A stretch of 64,000 nt of DNA from Actinomycetes bacterium (GTDB taxonomy: Bacteria > Actinomycetota > JAICYB01). Position numbers and translations under genes: made by a program. A model generated the notes under the pieces. The model was not told where the DNA came from and ran no database searches. It saw only the letters and a program-made list of their open reading frames with translations. This document shows, piece after piece, positions 42,368 through 52,200 of this stretch. The stretch's first letter is position 1. Every line of letters starts with the position of its first letter. The stretch lies in NCBI GenBank assembly GCA_025934435.1, contig JAICYB010000002.1, positions 1 through 64,000 of the forward strand, given 5' to 3'.

Positions 42368-43342
42368 CTAACCCGCGGCTCCAGCCTGGGCGACGAGGTC
42401 CAGATTCGCCGGATCCGGCTGCGCGTCACCGCTCTCGATCCGCTTCAGCGTTGCGTACACCGCCGCGCTGAGCGGCGTCGGCACACCGAGTGCGGCGCCG
42501 CGTCGCACGATCTCACCGGTCACGGCGTCGATCTCCGTCGGCCGGCCGAGCTCGAAGTCGCGCCACGTTACCGACTTGATCGCGCCGAAGGTCTTCGCGA
42601 AGTGCTTGAGGGCTTCGTCCGACCCGGTATCCCACGAGTGCGCCGGCGCGCCGAACACCCAACCGAGACGGACACCTTCAGCGCGCGCAACTGCGATCCC
42701 TTCGGCCACGATCCGCGCGATGATCGCGCGCCGCTCCGGGGATTCCAGAAGCTCGCCGGTCCGCATGCCGACGAGCGCGCCGAGAACCGTCACCGAATTG
42801 ATGAGGATCTTCGCCCAGAGCGATCCCCGGATGTTCTGCGCGATACGCGTCGGGAACGCGCGGCTCAAGATCTGGTACGCCTCCTCGAGCGTTTCGTCCG
42901 AACTTCCATCGAGGCGCCCGATCGTGAGCGGACCTTCCGCGTCGAGCGTGATGCGTCCGGGCTCGATCCACGTCGCGCCGATACCGACGACGCAACCGAT
43001 GGTGCGTTCGCTGCCGATCACTTCGGCGATCGTGTCTTCGTTCAATCCGTTCTGGAGCGACACGACGTGCGCGGCGCTGTCGACGACGGGCGCGAGCGCG
43101 TCGCGCGTCGCTTGCGAACGAACCGAGAGCAGGACGAGACCGACGTCGCGCATCTCGATCTCGGCCGGGGAGATCGCGTGCAACTTCGTACGGAACCCGT
43201 TCACCTCGAGACCGATGTCGTTCAGGATCGCGACGTGCGCGGCGTTCGTATCCGCGACGACGACGTCGAGTCCCGCGACCGCGAGGCGCGACGCAACGGT
43301 GCCCCCCACGGCCCCCGCACCGATACACAGGACGTTCTTCAG
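42368..43342 (-). CDS. 2-dehydropantoate 2-reductase (ketopantoate reductase family)
   Basis: 324 aa. N-terminal NADP motif VLCIGAGAVGGTVASRLA, VVSLQNGLNEDTIAEVIG, then GSLWAKILINSVTVLGALVG and the C-terminal domain with EIDAVTGEIVRRGAALGVPTP, all typical of PanE/ApbA. Uses NADPH to reduce 2-oxo acids such as ketopantoate for CoA synthesis; family members also act on other 2-oxo acids. No ATG, GTG or TTG occurs just before the dinucleotide motif; CTG at 43342, overlapping the previous stop as CTGA, is the best start. Confidence 0.87.
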   Translation of the reverse strand: MKNVLCIGAGAVGGTVASRLAVAGLDVVVADTNAAHVAILNDIGLEVNGFRTKLHAISPAEIEMRDVGLVLLSVRSQATRDALAPVVDSAAHVVSLQNGLNEDTIAEVIGSERTIGCVVGIGATWIEPGRITLDAEGPLTIGRLDGSSDETLEEAYQILSRAFPTRIAQNIRGSLWAKILINSVTVLGALVGMRTGELLESPERRAIIARIVAEGIAVARAEGVRLGWVFGAPAHSWDTGSDEALKHFAKTFGAIKSVTWRDFELGRPTEIDAVTGEIVRRGAALGVPTPLSAAVYATLKRIESGDAQPDPANLDLVAQAGAAG

Positions 43343-44208
43343 AGGCCGCGCGCTTTCGCTTCGTCCGGCGTGAGGTAGAACGTGCCTTCGCCCCAGTCGT
43401 AGGTCGCGGTGCCGTCGGGCGCGTCGCCTTCGCACAAGACGTCGAGCTCCTTCTGCGTAGCCGTCGGCCAGCGCGAGAAGTACTCGTCCGGACTCGGATC
43501 GTTGCGGGGGTTCGCCGTCGAACCGCGCTCGGCGGTTTCCATCGCCGCTTCGTACTCCGCGAGCTCGCACCAGCCGGGGACGGTCGCTTCACCGTCCGGC
43601 CCCCGGAAGATGAGCGTGGGGAATGCGAACCGCCGGTGCCCTTCCGATTCCTTCACGTTCCCGATCCCGGGACGGTCCCCTTGCAGGTTGATCACGTAGT
43701 CGTTCGGACGTCGCGTCTCTTCCCAATCTTCGCGGAACGCTTTCACGGCGACATCACTTTCGAGGTCGCGCGCGAAGCGGTCCTCGTCGAGGACGCCGAT
43801 GCCACGCGCGTTCTCGAGGATGCGTTCGGACGTATCAGCGGGACGTCCGTAGATGAAGATCGATTCACGCATCCGGCGGAGCACGCGCCGGGCCGCTTCG
43901 TCCGACTGGAGCTCGGCGGCTTTGACCGCACGTCCGGCTGGTTCGGTCGACCAGAGCATCCACTCGAGATGGACCGGATACGACATGCCGGTGAGCTTGT
44001 AGACCTCGCGCCAGTACTTCGATTGGTGCGGGCCCATCCGGACAGGGTCGAAGTTCTCGACGCGCTTGTTCATGTCGCCGATCAGCCCGCCGAGGACGGT
44101 TCGCCACGCGAAGCGATCGTCGAAGCGCCAGCGCAAGAGCCGCAGCTTCGGCTCCGTCCCCCAAGCCCAGGAGCACGCCGGATCGGTGAACTCGGTTACC
44201 TCGATCAC
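43339..44208 (-). CDS. DsbA-family thioredoxin-fold protein
   Basis: 289 aa, no signal peptide, so cytoplasmic. The N-terminus EVTEFTDPACSWAWGTEPKLRLL is that of FrnE/YjbH-like DsbA proteins, but the CXXC is reduced to a single cysteine (CSWA). The helical insert and the cis-Pro loop region RRFAFPTLIFRG are present. May act as an adaptor or in thiol chemistry with one cysteine rather than as an oxidase. GTG start at 44208 with a TAGCAT -10 ending 8 bases upstream. The stop overlaps the ketopantoate reductase gene. Confidence 0.8.
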   Translation of the reverse strand: MIEVTEFTDPACSWAWGTEPKLRLLRWRFDDRFAWRTVLGGLIGDMNKRVENFDPVRMGPHQSKYWREVYKLTGMSYPVHLEWMLWSTEPAGRAVKAAELQSDEAARRVLRRMRESIFIYGRPADTSERILENARGIGVLDEDRFARDLESDVAVKAFREDWEETRRPNDYVINLQGDRPGIGNVKESEGHRRFAFPTLIFRGPDGEATVPGWCELAEYEAAMETAERGSTANPRNDPSPDEYFSRWPTATQKELDVLCEGDAPDGTATYDWGEGTFYLTPDEAKARGL

Positions 44209-44385
44209 GGATAGCCATGCTACGCCGGGTTCGTGCCTCGCTGAACCGGATCGGGGCCGATCGGCCCGAACCGGGCCACCTCACCCAGCTATATCGATGA
44301 TCCGATGCCAAGGTCGGCCGAAAAGGTGCGATGTCGGCACTGCATGTCATATTCCCGTTGCTTCCCCTCGAGCAGAAGGGAAGCC
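44209..44385. other. Divergent intergenic region with a 14-bp palindrome
   Basis: Holds the perfect palindrome GGGCCGATCGGCCC at 44254-44267, flanked by CCGG on both sides. It lies between the divergent DsbA-family and AbiEi/DUF559 genes and has no T-tract, so an operator is more likely than a terminator. Confidence 0.45.
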
Positions 44386-45300
44386 ATGTCGGCCGACGAA
44401 TCGATCCAGCCCATCCTCGACGCACAATTCGGGCTGATCACTCAGAAACAAGCCCAAGCCCGAGGGATGACGCGTGGAACGTTCGAACATCGCGTTCGCA
44501 CGAAGCGGTTGCTACGGGTACATGCTCGTGTCTATCGATCGCCGTCAGCGCCGGAGACGTTCGAACAGAAAGTTCTCGCCGCCTGCCTCGCGACGGGCGG
44601 CATCGCATCAGATCTGACGGCCGCGATGGTATTCGGTGCGATCGACCGTACCGATGGGCGACCGCACGTCAACGTCGACCAGAATCGGCGCGTCCCAAAC
44701 ATCGTTGTGCATCGCGCGAAGCTCGATCGACAAGACCGTACGCACTACGGATCCATCCCCGTGACGTCCATCCCGAGAACCCTCGTCGATCTCGCTGCGT
44801 CGCTCGAACGCCGGGCGCTTGCCGAAGCGGTCGACCGGATGCTCCGTCGGAAACTCGTCTCGGCCGAACGCCTCGACCGCATCGTGATCGACGATCGATT
44901 CGACCGAGCCAAAGGGATCAGGATGCTGCGAGAGATCATCCGTGACCGGCTTCGCTCCGGCTATTCGGACAGCGTCCTCGAAGCCGATGCGTTCGAGGTG
45001 CTCCGGGAGTTCAATCTGCCGCTGCCGGAGCGCGGCTTCGGAGTCCGCGTGAAGGGCCGGCCCGTCGTGTTCGATCTCGCGTATCCGGACGCCAGATTAG
45101 CCATCGAACTCGACGGTAAGGCACCGCACACAGAGCTTCCGACGTGGCAACGCGACCACAACAGACACAACGCAGTCGAACTCGATGACGAGTGGCGGGC
45201 GCTCCATTTCACGTGGTGGGACGTACACGACACGCCGGTGTACTTCGTCGCGACGGTCGCGGACGGGCTCGGCCTCCGTCCTCGCAAGTGGGGATACTGA
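44386..45300 (+). CDS. AbiEi antitoxin-like and DUF559 endonuclease-like protein
   Basis: 304 aa. N-terminal winged-HTH of the AbiEi type (ILDAQFGLITQKQAQARGMTRGTFEHRVRTKRLLRV begins here in pieces; key region residues 9-45), middle part with VTSIPRTLVDLAASLERRALAEAVDR, and a C-terminal DUF559/Vsr-like nuclease fold (about 215-300: VVFDLAYPDARLAIELDGK, WQRDHNRHNAVELDDEW). The Asp/Glu of DLAYP and IELDGK fit a PD-(D/E)XK site. It stands alone, without an AbiEii toxin, a common state in actinobacteria. The ATG at 44386 follows GAAGGGAAG. Confidence 0.82.
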   Translation: MSADESIQPILDAQFGLITQKQAQARGMTRGTFEHRVRTKRLLRVHARVYRSPSAPETFEQKVLAACLATGGIASDLTAAMVFGAIDRTDGRPHVNVDQNRRVPNIVVHRAKLDRQDRTHYGSIPVTSIPRTLVDLAASLERRALAEAVDRMLRRKLVSAERLDRIVIDDRFDRAKGIRMLREIIRDRLRSGYSDSVLEADAFEVLREFNLPLPERGFGVRVKGRPVVFDLAYPDARLAIELDGKAPHTELPTWQRDHNRHNAVELDDEWRALHFTWWDVHDTPVYFVATVADGLGLRPRKWGY

Positions 45301-45728
45301 AACGCGTGTATGGGAAGAACTTCTATGACGACGTCTTCGACGTCCTGCGCACGTTCTTGCCGCCGGCGATGCGCGACTTCGAGTGGTACCGGACGTCGCA
45401 CAACCTGAAGCTCTGGTTCGGCCCCGAGCAGAAGGAGCACTACGAGGTACAGATCTTCAAGAAGGGGAAGGACATCGTGCTCGAGATCGGTTTTCACGCC
45501 GAGCACAAGGAGGCCGGACGCAACGACGAGGTCATCGCCTCGCTCGACGAGAAACACTGGCGCAAAGCACTCGGTCCGGAAGCCGAGACGGGCAAGTTCA
45601 TCGGACGGCAGACCACGTGGCGCCGGCTGTCCGAAGTTTGGAACCAGACGGACGATCCCGAGCTCGCCGTGGACGCAGCCGAACGACTCGCTGCGTATAT
45701 CCGCACGCTCGAGCCGCTGCGACGATGA
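45288..45728 (+). CDS. Conserved hypothetical protein upstream of accD
   Basis: 146 aa soluble protein with RTFLPPAMRDFEWYRT, KLWFGPEQKEHYEVQIF, DIVLEIGFHAEHKEAGRN and LDEKHWRKALGPEAE. No family recognised. The start is uncertain: GTG 45288 or GTG 45306 are possible, and CTG 45297 overlaps the preceding stop as CTGA. The stop overlaps accD as ATGA, so it is coupled to the carboxylase genes, which suggests a link with them, though nothing in the sequence shows what it does. Confidence 0.65.
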   Translation: MGILKRVYGKNFYDDVFDVLRTFLPPAMRDFEWYRTSHNLKLWFGPEQKEHYEVQIFKKGKDIVLEIGFHAEHKEAGRNDEVIASLDEKHWRKALGPEAETGKFIGRQTTWRRLSEVWNQTDDPELAVDAAERLAAYIRTLEPLRR

Positions 45729-46390
45729 AACCCGCACGCGAAGTGATCGCGCTCTTGTCGCGATCGTTCGACGAGCAGGACGAAACACTCACCGGCGGTG
45801 ATCCGCTCCACTTCGAGGGTTACGCCGAGCAGCTCGAACACGCGCGACGCGAAACGGGGCTCACTGAAGCGTGTGTGTGGGGATGGGCCGAGATCGAGGG
45901 ACAACGTTGCGCGCTCGTGGTCATGGATTTCTCGTTCCTCGGCGGATCGATGGGACTCGCGGTCGGTGAGAAGGTCGCGCGCGCGTTCGACTCGGCGCGC
46001 GATGCGCGGCTACCCGTCGTGACGGTGTGCGCGAGCGGCGGCGCTCGTATGCAGGAAGGGATGATCGCGCTCGCGCAGATGGCGAAGACCGTCGAAGCGC
46101 ACCGGCGGCACGCCGCTGAAGGACTCGCACACGTGAGCGTCCTCACGTCGCCGACGACGGGCGGCGTGTACGCATCCTTCGCGACGCTCGCCGACGTCAT
46201 CGTCGCCGAGCCGCACGCGACGGTCGGCTTCGCCGGCCCGCGCGTGGTCACCGAACTCACCGGCGAAGCGCCGCCGCCGGACGTCCACACCGCCGAGTTC
46301 GCATCGGCCCACGGCCTCATCGACGGCATCGTTCCGGCCGATTCGTGGGCGGAAGTGATCGCACGCGCGCTCCGAGGACTGCAACCGTGA
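45725..46390 (+). CDS. accD: Acetyl-CoA carboxylase carboxyltransferase beta subunit-like
   Basis: 221 aa. Crotonase-like carboxyltransferase fold: LVVMDFSFLGGSMGLAVGEKVARAF, VCASGGARMQEGMIALAQMAKT, VLTSPTTGGVYASFATLADVIVAEP and VGFAGPRVVTELTGE, all AccD hallmarks. It lacks the N-terminal zinc-finger found in many AccD proteins, which accounts for the short length. Works with AccA, encoded next, to move CO2 from biotin to acetyl-CoA or a related acyl-CoA. ATG overlaps the previous stop (ATGA); its own stop overlaps accA (GTGA). Confidence 0.92.
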   Translation: MKPAREVIALLSRSFDEQDETLTGGDPLHFEGYAEQLEHARRETGLTEACVWGWAEIEGQRCALVVMDFSFLGGSMGLAVGEKVARAFDSARDARLPVVTVCASGGARMQEGMIALAQMAKTVEAHRRHAAEGLAHVSVLTSPTTGGVYASFATLADVIVAEPHATVGFAGPRVVTELTGEAPPPDVHTAEFASAHGLIDGIVPADSWAEVIARALRGLQP

Positions 46391-47142
46391 CGACGCCGTG
46401 GGAACGGCTCGAGCTCGTCCGAGATCCGTCGCGTCCGCGCGCGACCGAGATCCTCGCTGCCCTCCTCGACGACACCTTCGAGCTCCACGGGGACCGGATG
46501 GCCGGCGACGACGAGGCGGTGGTCGCCCGGCTCGGCTCCCTCGATGGCCGGCGCATCGTCGCGATCGGACAGAACCACACGCGGATCGCCCCGTCCGGCT
46601 TCCGCAAGGCGATCAGGGCGATCTCGCTCGCCGGAGAAAAAGGCCTCCCCGTCCTCACGTTGATCGACACCCGCGGCGCCGATCCGCTGCCGGCTTCGGA
46701 AGGAGCCGGCATCGCCGCAGCCATCGGCGCGACCTTCGAGGCGATGCTCGCCTGTCCCTCGCCGACCCTCGCCCTGCTCACGGGCGAAGGCGGAAGCGGC
46801 GGGGCTCTCGCGATGGCGGCCGCCGACCGTGTACTGGCCCTGTCCAACGCGGTGTTCTCGGTGATCGCCCCCGAAGGCGCCGCGGCGATCCTTTACCGGG
46901 ACGCGGCGAGGGCTCCCGAGCTCGCACAGCGCCTCCGGATCACGGCGGCCGACCTCGAAGCGTTCGGCCTGGTCGACAGGTTGATTGGGGAAGCCGGCGG
47001 GGTATGGGAAGGCCCGATGCGAGAGACGGTGGCAGGCGAGCTGGAGGCGCTCGCCCTGATGGCCCCGCGGTCGCGTCTCGAGCAGCGAGCCCGGCGCTGG
47101 CGTGGCGCCGGAAACGAACATCTTGGCGAAGGGCGCCGTTGA
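46387..47142 (+). CDS. accA: Acetyl-CoA carboxylase carboxyltransferase alpha subunit
   Basis: 251 aa. AccA motifs: ELHGDRMAGDDEAVVARLG, GQNHTRIAPSGFRKAIRAI, PVLTLIDTRGADPLPASEGAGIA, LLTGEGGSGGALAMAAADRV and VIAPEGAAAILYRDA. GTG start at 46387 overlaps the accD stop, consistent with a 1:1 complex. Shorter than E. coli AccA, lacking part of the N-terminal helix region. Biotin carboxylase and biotin carrier are not in the window. Together they feed malonyl-CoA to fatty acid synthesis. Confidence 0.93.
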   Translation: MTTPWERLELVRDPSRPRATEILAALLDDTFELHGDRMAGDDEAVVARLGSLDGRRIVAIGQNHTRIAPSGFRKAIRAISLAGEKGLPVLTLIDTRGADPLPASEGAGIAAAIGATFEAMLACPSPTLALLTGEGGSGGALAMAAADRVLALSNAVFSVIAPEGAAAILYRDAARAPELAQRLRITAADLEAFGLVDRLIGEAGGVWEGPMRETVAGELEALALMAPRSRLEQRARRWRGAGNEHLGEGRR

Positions 47143-47151
47143 CCTGGAAGG

Positions 47152-48042
47152 ATGTCTGAGTTGCAGGAACGCGTGATGGGGGATGATCCGACGAACGGCC
47201 AAGGCCGTGTGCCGGTCGTTGCGAACCGGACCGGCGTGCTACCGCACCTCGCCCGGCTCGGGCGTGAGATCGCGTCGCCGCGCGGCATCCGGGGGCTCGT
47301 CACCGAGGGCCGCGGGATCGCGACGCACATCCTTCGCTACCCCCTCGGCCTGACGTCGGCCCGGATCCGTCCGACGAACTACGGCGGCGACGACGGGCCC
47401 GTCGACCGCATCCATGCGACGCCCGTCGTCTTGGTCCACGGCTACTTCCACAACCGCTCCGGCTTCGTCGTCTTGTCGCGTGAGCTCCGGCGCCGCGGGT
47501 TCCGCTGGATCCACGGGATGAACTACAACCCGATCGGGAACTCGGTCCCCGAGCTCGCGGAGCGCTTCGGACGCTACGTCGAGGACATCCAGCGTGTATC
47601 CGGTTCGCAGCGCGTCCACCTCGTCGGGCATTCGCTCGGGGGCGTGATCGCGCGCTATTACACGGAAGCGCTCGGAGGCCACAAGATCGTCGACACGATC
47701 GTCACGATCGGGACGCCGCACCACGGCACGTACGCCGCATACCTCGGCGTCGGCCAGGCCGCGAAGGACATGCGCCCCGGATCGGACGTCATCAACACGC
47801 TCGAGAACGGGATGCGTAAGAAGCGCACGACGTACGTGAACCTGTACAGCGATCTCGACTTCTTGATCGTTCCGCCGTCGTCCGCCGTGCTGCCGGACCG
47901 GCAGAACGTGCACAACCATCTGATCGAGGACATCGGCCACACCTCGCTCCTCCTGTCCGACGAACTCGTCGATCAGGTATGCGGCCACCTCGAAAAGGTG
48001 GAACGCAAAGCGCGCATGAATCGCCTCAGCGCTTCTGCTTGA
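47152..48042 (+). CDS. Alpha/beta-hydrolase, lipase-like
   Basis: 296 aa. PVVLVHGYFHNRSGFVVLSREL gives the oxyanion strand, VHLVGHSLGGVIARYY the nucleophile elbow (GHSLG), and IVTIGTPHHGTYAAYLG plus the late VHNHLIEDIGHTSLLL (catalytic His) complete a lipase/PGAP1-like hydrolase. No signal peptide is clear; the N-terminus is basic. Substrate likely an acylglycerol or ester. Follows accA by 9 bp on the same strand, so likely co-transcribed with lipid synthesis genes. Confidence 0.88.
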   Translation: MSELQERVMGDDPTNGQGRVPVVANRTGVLPHLARLGREIASPRGIRGLVTEGRGIATHILRYPLGLTSARIRPTNYGGDDGPVDRIHATPVVLVHGYFHNRSGFVVLSRELRRRGFRWIHGMNYNPIGNSVPELAERFGRYVEDIQRVSGSQRVHLVGHSLGGVIARYYTEALGGHKIVDTIVTIGTPHHGTYAAYLGVGQAAKDMRPGSDVINTLENGMRKKRTTYVNLYSDLDFLIVPPSSAVLPDRQNVHNHLIEDIGHTSLLLSDELVDQVCGHLEKVERKARMNRLSASA

Positions 48043-48048
48043 TCCGCG

Positions 48049-48699
48049 TTGATACACCGCACTCTGGAGGCGATGGCGGACGTCTACCGCCAACCGACGA
48101 CCGGTGGCGCCGGATCTCCGCGTTTCAAGGCCTACGTCGCCCTCGCCGGTCACGCGCCGGTCACGAACTTCAATCCGATGACGAGCAAACCCGTGCTCGA
48201 AACCATCGAGGCGCTTCTCGCCATCGACGCGGAACAAGTCGCGGATGAGATCGCCGGCGATCACGACATGTTCATCACGGTCGCGGCCCCCGGGATGTGG
48301 ACGGACCGCATCGCGACGGAGATCGAGCACCGCCTTGGTGAACCGTCCGGTCAGATACTTCTCTGGACGGGCGAGGATATGACGGCAGACGCCGTTCGCC
48401 GAGAAACGATCGCGCAGGTCGTCCGCATCGAACGACACGCGCGCACGACGTTCGAGGTCGCGATGCGTGAGGGCTACGCGTACGCGCTCGCCGGCGAGAC
48501 CGGCACGCGCGACCCCGCCGTCGACGACGCATTGAAGATCGTCGGGAAGGACGAATCACTGCCGACCAAGGCGGCGCTGCTCTACGGCGATGACGCGGCG
48601 CGCGCCATGGGGTTCGTCCCGCTTGGTCTTTCGGACCACGCCGGCTACCGGCACTGCATCGCCCTCGCGCGCGCGAGCGGCGTTCGAAGCCGGAGCTAA
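48049..48699 (+). CDS. Conserved hypothetical protein, 216 aa
   Basis: Soluble alpha/beta protein with KAYVALAGHAPVTNFNPMTSKPV, DHDMFITVAAPGMWTDRIATEIEHRL, ILLWTGEDMTADAVRRETIAQ and LSDHAGYRHCIALARASG. No family recognised. The start may be TTG 48049 or ATG 48073; the ATG has GGAGG only 2 bases before it, too close for an ideal site, so the TTG start is kept with doubt. Likely the last gene of the accD-accA-lipase run. Its stop interlocks with the convergent mgtC-like gene (CTAA). Confidence 0.65.
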   Translation: MIHRTLEAMADVYRQPTTGGAGSPRFKAYVALAGHAPVTNFNPMTSKPVLETIEALLAIDAEQVADEIAGDHDMFITVAAPGMWTDRIATEIEHRLGEPSGQILLWTGEDMTADAVRRETIAQVVRIERHARTTFEVAMREGYAYALAGETGTRDPAVDDALKIVGKDESLPTKAALLYGDDAARAMGFVPLGLSDHAGYRHCIALARASGVRSRS

Positions 48700-49154
48700 T
48701 CGTCCGGAGGTTCGTGCTCGCCGACCCGACGGAGCCGGCGCCGGAGCGGACGCAGCACCCACAAGCTGAGCAGCGCGACGACCACCGCAAAGCCGCCGAT
48801 CCAGTACAACCCCGCCCCCACAGCCATCCCGACCGCGGCCGTGACCCAGATGCTCGCCGCCGTGGTGAGCCCGTGGATCGATCCGCCGTCGCGAAGGATC
48901 GCCCCCGCGCCCAGGAAGCCGATGCCCGTCACGATCTGCGCCGCCACCCGTGACGGATCGACGCTGTGTCCGGCGAAGCCGAAGACTCCGACGATGGTGA
49001 AGATCGCCGAGCCCATGCAGACGAGGATGTGCGTCCGGAGTCCCGCGGTCTGGTCGGTGATCTCGCGTTCGGCGCCGATCGCCGCGCCGCACACGGCGGC
49101 GATGGCCACCCGAGCGAACGAGTCCAGGTCGGTGTGCGTGACGCCGTGGAACAC
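48696..49154 (-). CDS. MgtC/SapB family membrane protein
   Basis: 152 aa. Four to five membrane helices with the MgtC signatures AAVCGAAIGAEREITDQTAGLRTHILVCMGSA split over residues 15-45, ILRDGGSIHGLTTAASIWVTAAVGMAVGAG at about 85-115, and a basic C-terminus. MgtC-like proteins help cells cope with low magnesium and modulate membrane ATPase function. GTG 49154 keeps the full first helix; the longer frame upstream runs into the divergent cyclase gene start. No Mg riboswitch could be recognised in the short gap. Confidence 0.88.
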   Translation of the reverse strand: MFHGVTHTDLDSFARVAIAAVCGAAIGAEREITDQTAGLRTHILVCMGSAIFTIVGVFGFAGHSVDPSRVAAQIVTGIGFLGAGAILRDGGSIHGLTTAASIWVTAAVGMAVGAGLYWIGGFAVVVALLSLWVLRPLRRRLRRVGEHEPPDD

Positions 49155-49207
49155 ACCAGATTCTAGGCTGCGCGGATTTGCGACCTGGCATAAGGTGGAC
49201 GTCGCGG

Positions 49208-52200
49208 ATGGGTGAGATGCGCGAAGCACCTGAGGGGCCCGTGACGATCATGTTCACGGACATCGAGGGCTCGACGGCGTTACGTACGTCCCTCGGAGAC
49301 GCGGACACCGACGCCCTCTTCCGTCAACACGACGAGCTCATCCGTGCCGAGATCGAAGCGAACAAAGGCAGCGATCAGAAAGCCGCGCTCGGCGACGGCT
49401 TCCTCGCCGTCTTCGTGTCGACGCGACGGGCCGTCGCCTGCGCGATCGGCATCCAGCGCGCGCTCGACTCGTTCAACCGGTCGCGGAGCGGTCCTCCGCT
49501 TCGCGTGCGCATCGGCCTGAACACCGGTGAAGTCGCGTTCGCCGACGGCCAGCTCTCCGGTGAGGCGGTACACGCGGCCGCGCGCGTCTGCGCCGAAGGT
49601 TCCGGCGGACAGATCCTCATCTCGGACGTGACACGGCAACTCGCCGGCACGATCCCCGACGTCACGTTCCACGACGCCGGCGAACACCAGCTCAAGGGCT
49701 TCCCGCAGCCGTGGCGTTTGTGGGAGGTGGTATGGGTTCGCGAGACGTCCGCCGTTCCGCAGCAGGTGTTCGTCGGACGCGAAGCCGAGCTCGCGCAGCT
49801 CCGCGCGAAGCTGACGAACGCGCTCGACGGGCACGGGGGTCTCGTCCTCGTCGGCGGTGAACCCGGTGTCGGCAAGACGACGCTCGTGAAACAACTGATC
49901 GCGGAGGCCGAGCAGCGGGGCGCGTTCACCGTCTTCGGACGGTGCTACGAGTCGGAGGGCACCGTCCCGTATTCGCCGTTCGTCGAGATGCTCGAACAAG
50001 CGCTCGCGCTGATCCCTCCCGACATCATCCGTGAGGACATGGCGGACGACGCGAGCGAGATGGCGCGCATGGTGCCCGAGCTCCGGCGCCGCTTCCCCGA
50101 TATCCCGGAACCGCTCGACCTTCCACCCGAACAGCAACGCAGGTACTTCTTCAACGCCGTCGGCGCGTTCATGCAGCGCGCGGCGCAACGATTCCCGCTG
50201 ATGATGGTGATGGACGACGTCCATTGGGCGGACGAGCCGACGCTGCTGCTCATCGAGCACATGGCGGCACTCATGCCCGACATGCGCTTGATCGGCGTCG
50301 GAACGTACCGCGACGTCGAGCTCGACGTCTCCCGTCCGCTGGCCGCGGCGCTCGAACGGTTGCTGCGCGCGCGGCTCGTCGAACGCGTTTCGGTGAAGCG
50401 CTTCGATCGCGCCGGCGTCGCGACGGTGCTCGCGGCGCTCGCCGGACGCGATGTGCCGCCGCAGGTCGTGCAAGCGGTGTTCGACGAGACCGAAGGCAAT
50501 CCCTTCTTCGTCGAAGAGGTGTTCCGTCACCTCGTCGAGGAAGGCAAGATCTTCGACGAGTCCGGCCAGTTCCGCGAGGACATCACCGTCGACGAGCTCG
50601 ATGTCCCGGAATCGGTCCGTCTCGTCGTCGGCCGCCGCCTGGAACGCCTCGGGGACGAAGCGCAGAAGGCGCTCGCCGCGGGGGCGGTCGTCGGGCGCGC
50701 GTTTCCGTTCATGCTCCTCGAAGAGATCTCCGATCTCGACGCCGGACGCTTGCTCGACATCGTCGAGGAAGCCGAGTCGGCGCGCGTGATCGTCCCGGAA
50801 GAGCGCGACGGTGAGATCCACTACTCGTTCGCGCACGAGCTGATCCGTCAGACGCTGCTGTCGGGCCTTTCGCTTCTGCGCCGTCAACGCCTGCACCTCA
50901 CCGTCGCGAATGCGATCGAACGCACCGACAAGCGCGCGCGGACGGAGCGTCCTTCGGAGATCGCGCACCACCTGCTGCAAGCCGGAGCGGCGGCCGAGCC
51001 GGAACGAACGCTCGAATATCTCGAGCTCACGGCGGAGCGTGCGATGGAAGCGGCCGCGTACGAAGAAGCGCTCCGCGCGGTCGACGACGCTCTCTCCGTC
51101 GTCGACGAGGACGAGCTCCTCCACCACGCGAAGCTCCTCGAGCGCAAGGGGTGGGCGCTTCGAGCTCTCGGGCGCTTCGAGGAATGTCTCGCGATCTTCG
51201 ACCGCGTCGTCGACGTCTACCGCGACACGGACGAGGTCGAGGCGGCCGCCGCCCTCCTGCGAGAGATGGCCTACCAGCTGCTGTGGCAAGGCCGGTTCGA
51301 GGAGGTACTCGCAGCGTGCCAACGCTCACTCACGATCATCGGTGAGCGCGATCTTGTCGACAGGGCGTACGCCATCGGCGGGATCGGCGGCTTGCTCGGC
51401 GTCGGAGGGCTGTACGAGCAGGCGAACGAACAACTTCAGCAAGCGGACGACATCGCTTCTCGGTTCGGGAACGAAGCCGTCGCCGGGTGGGTCGGTTGGA
51501 TGCGGACGGTGAACTACTACTCGAACTCTCGTCTCGAGGAATCGATCGAGGTCGGCATGCGCGCGATATCGCAGCTGCGAGGCGCCGGTGACATGTGGAC
51601 GCTCTGCGATGCGTACGGGTGGACATCGCTCTCGGTGCTCGGTGTCGGACGCTGCGCCGAATCGGTGGAGATGGCACACGAAGGGATCGCGCTGGCCGAG
51701 CGTCTCGGGCATCACGGCGCGAGGATCCTGCTCGGCCGCACGATCGGCCTTGGCAGCTTCGTCGACGATGGCGACATCGATGCCTGTATCACGAGGGTCG
51801 AGACGGACCTCGAGTTGTGCCGGCTGATCGACTCGCCGTGGATCAGCCAGAGCTACGTCTGGGCCGCGTGTCTTTCGCGACTGCGCGGACGCTTCGACGA
51901 GAGCACCGAGTATCTGGACCGGGGCTCCGAGACCGAGCCCGCCTCCGCGTTTGCAGGTATCGCACTCGGGTTCCGGTTGATCGATCGCGCGCTCGCCGGT
52001 GACGTCGCGGCCGTGCGGCGCCTCCTCGGCGATGCCATGCCCAGCTTGCCCCTGCACGCCCAGTCGGGGTGGGGTCCGATGTCGCTCCTCGTGGGTTCTG
52101 CCGTCGCAGCGGCCGTCATACGTGACAAAGCGACGGTCGCCGATCTCTACGACCGGCTCTGCGAGGCACCCGCGCTTCTTACGCATTCGTGGTTCGACGG

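Noticed and set aside
49280-51322. 680-codon minus-strand frame opposite the cyclase-ATPase gene
   Set aside because: Mirror frame of a real coding sequence; composition is not protein-like and no start signal is seen.
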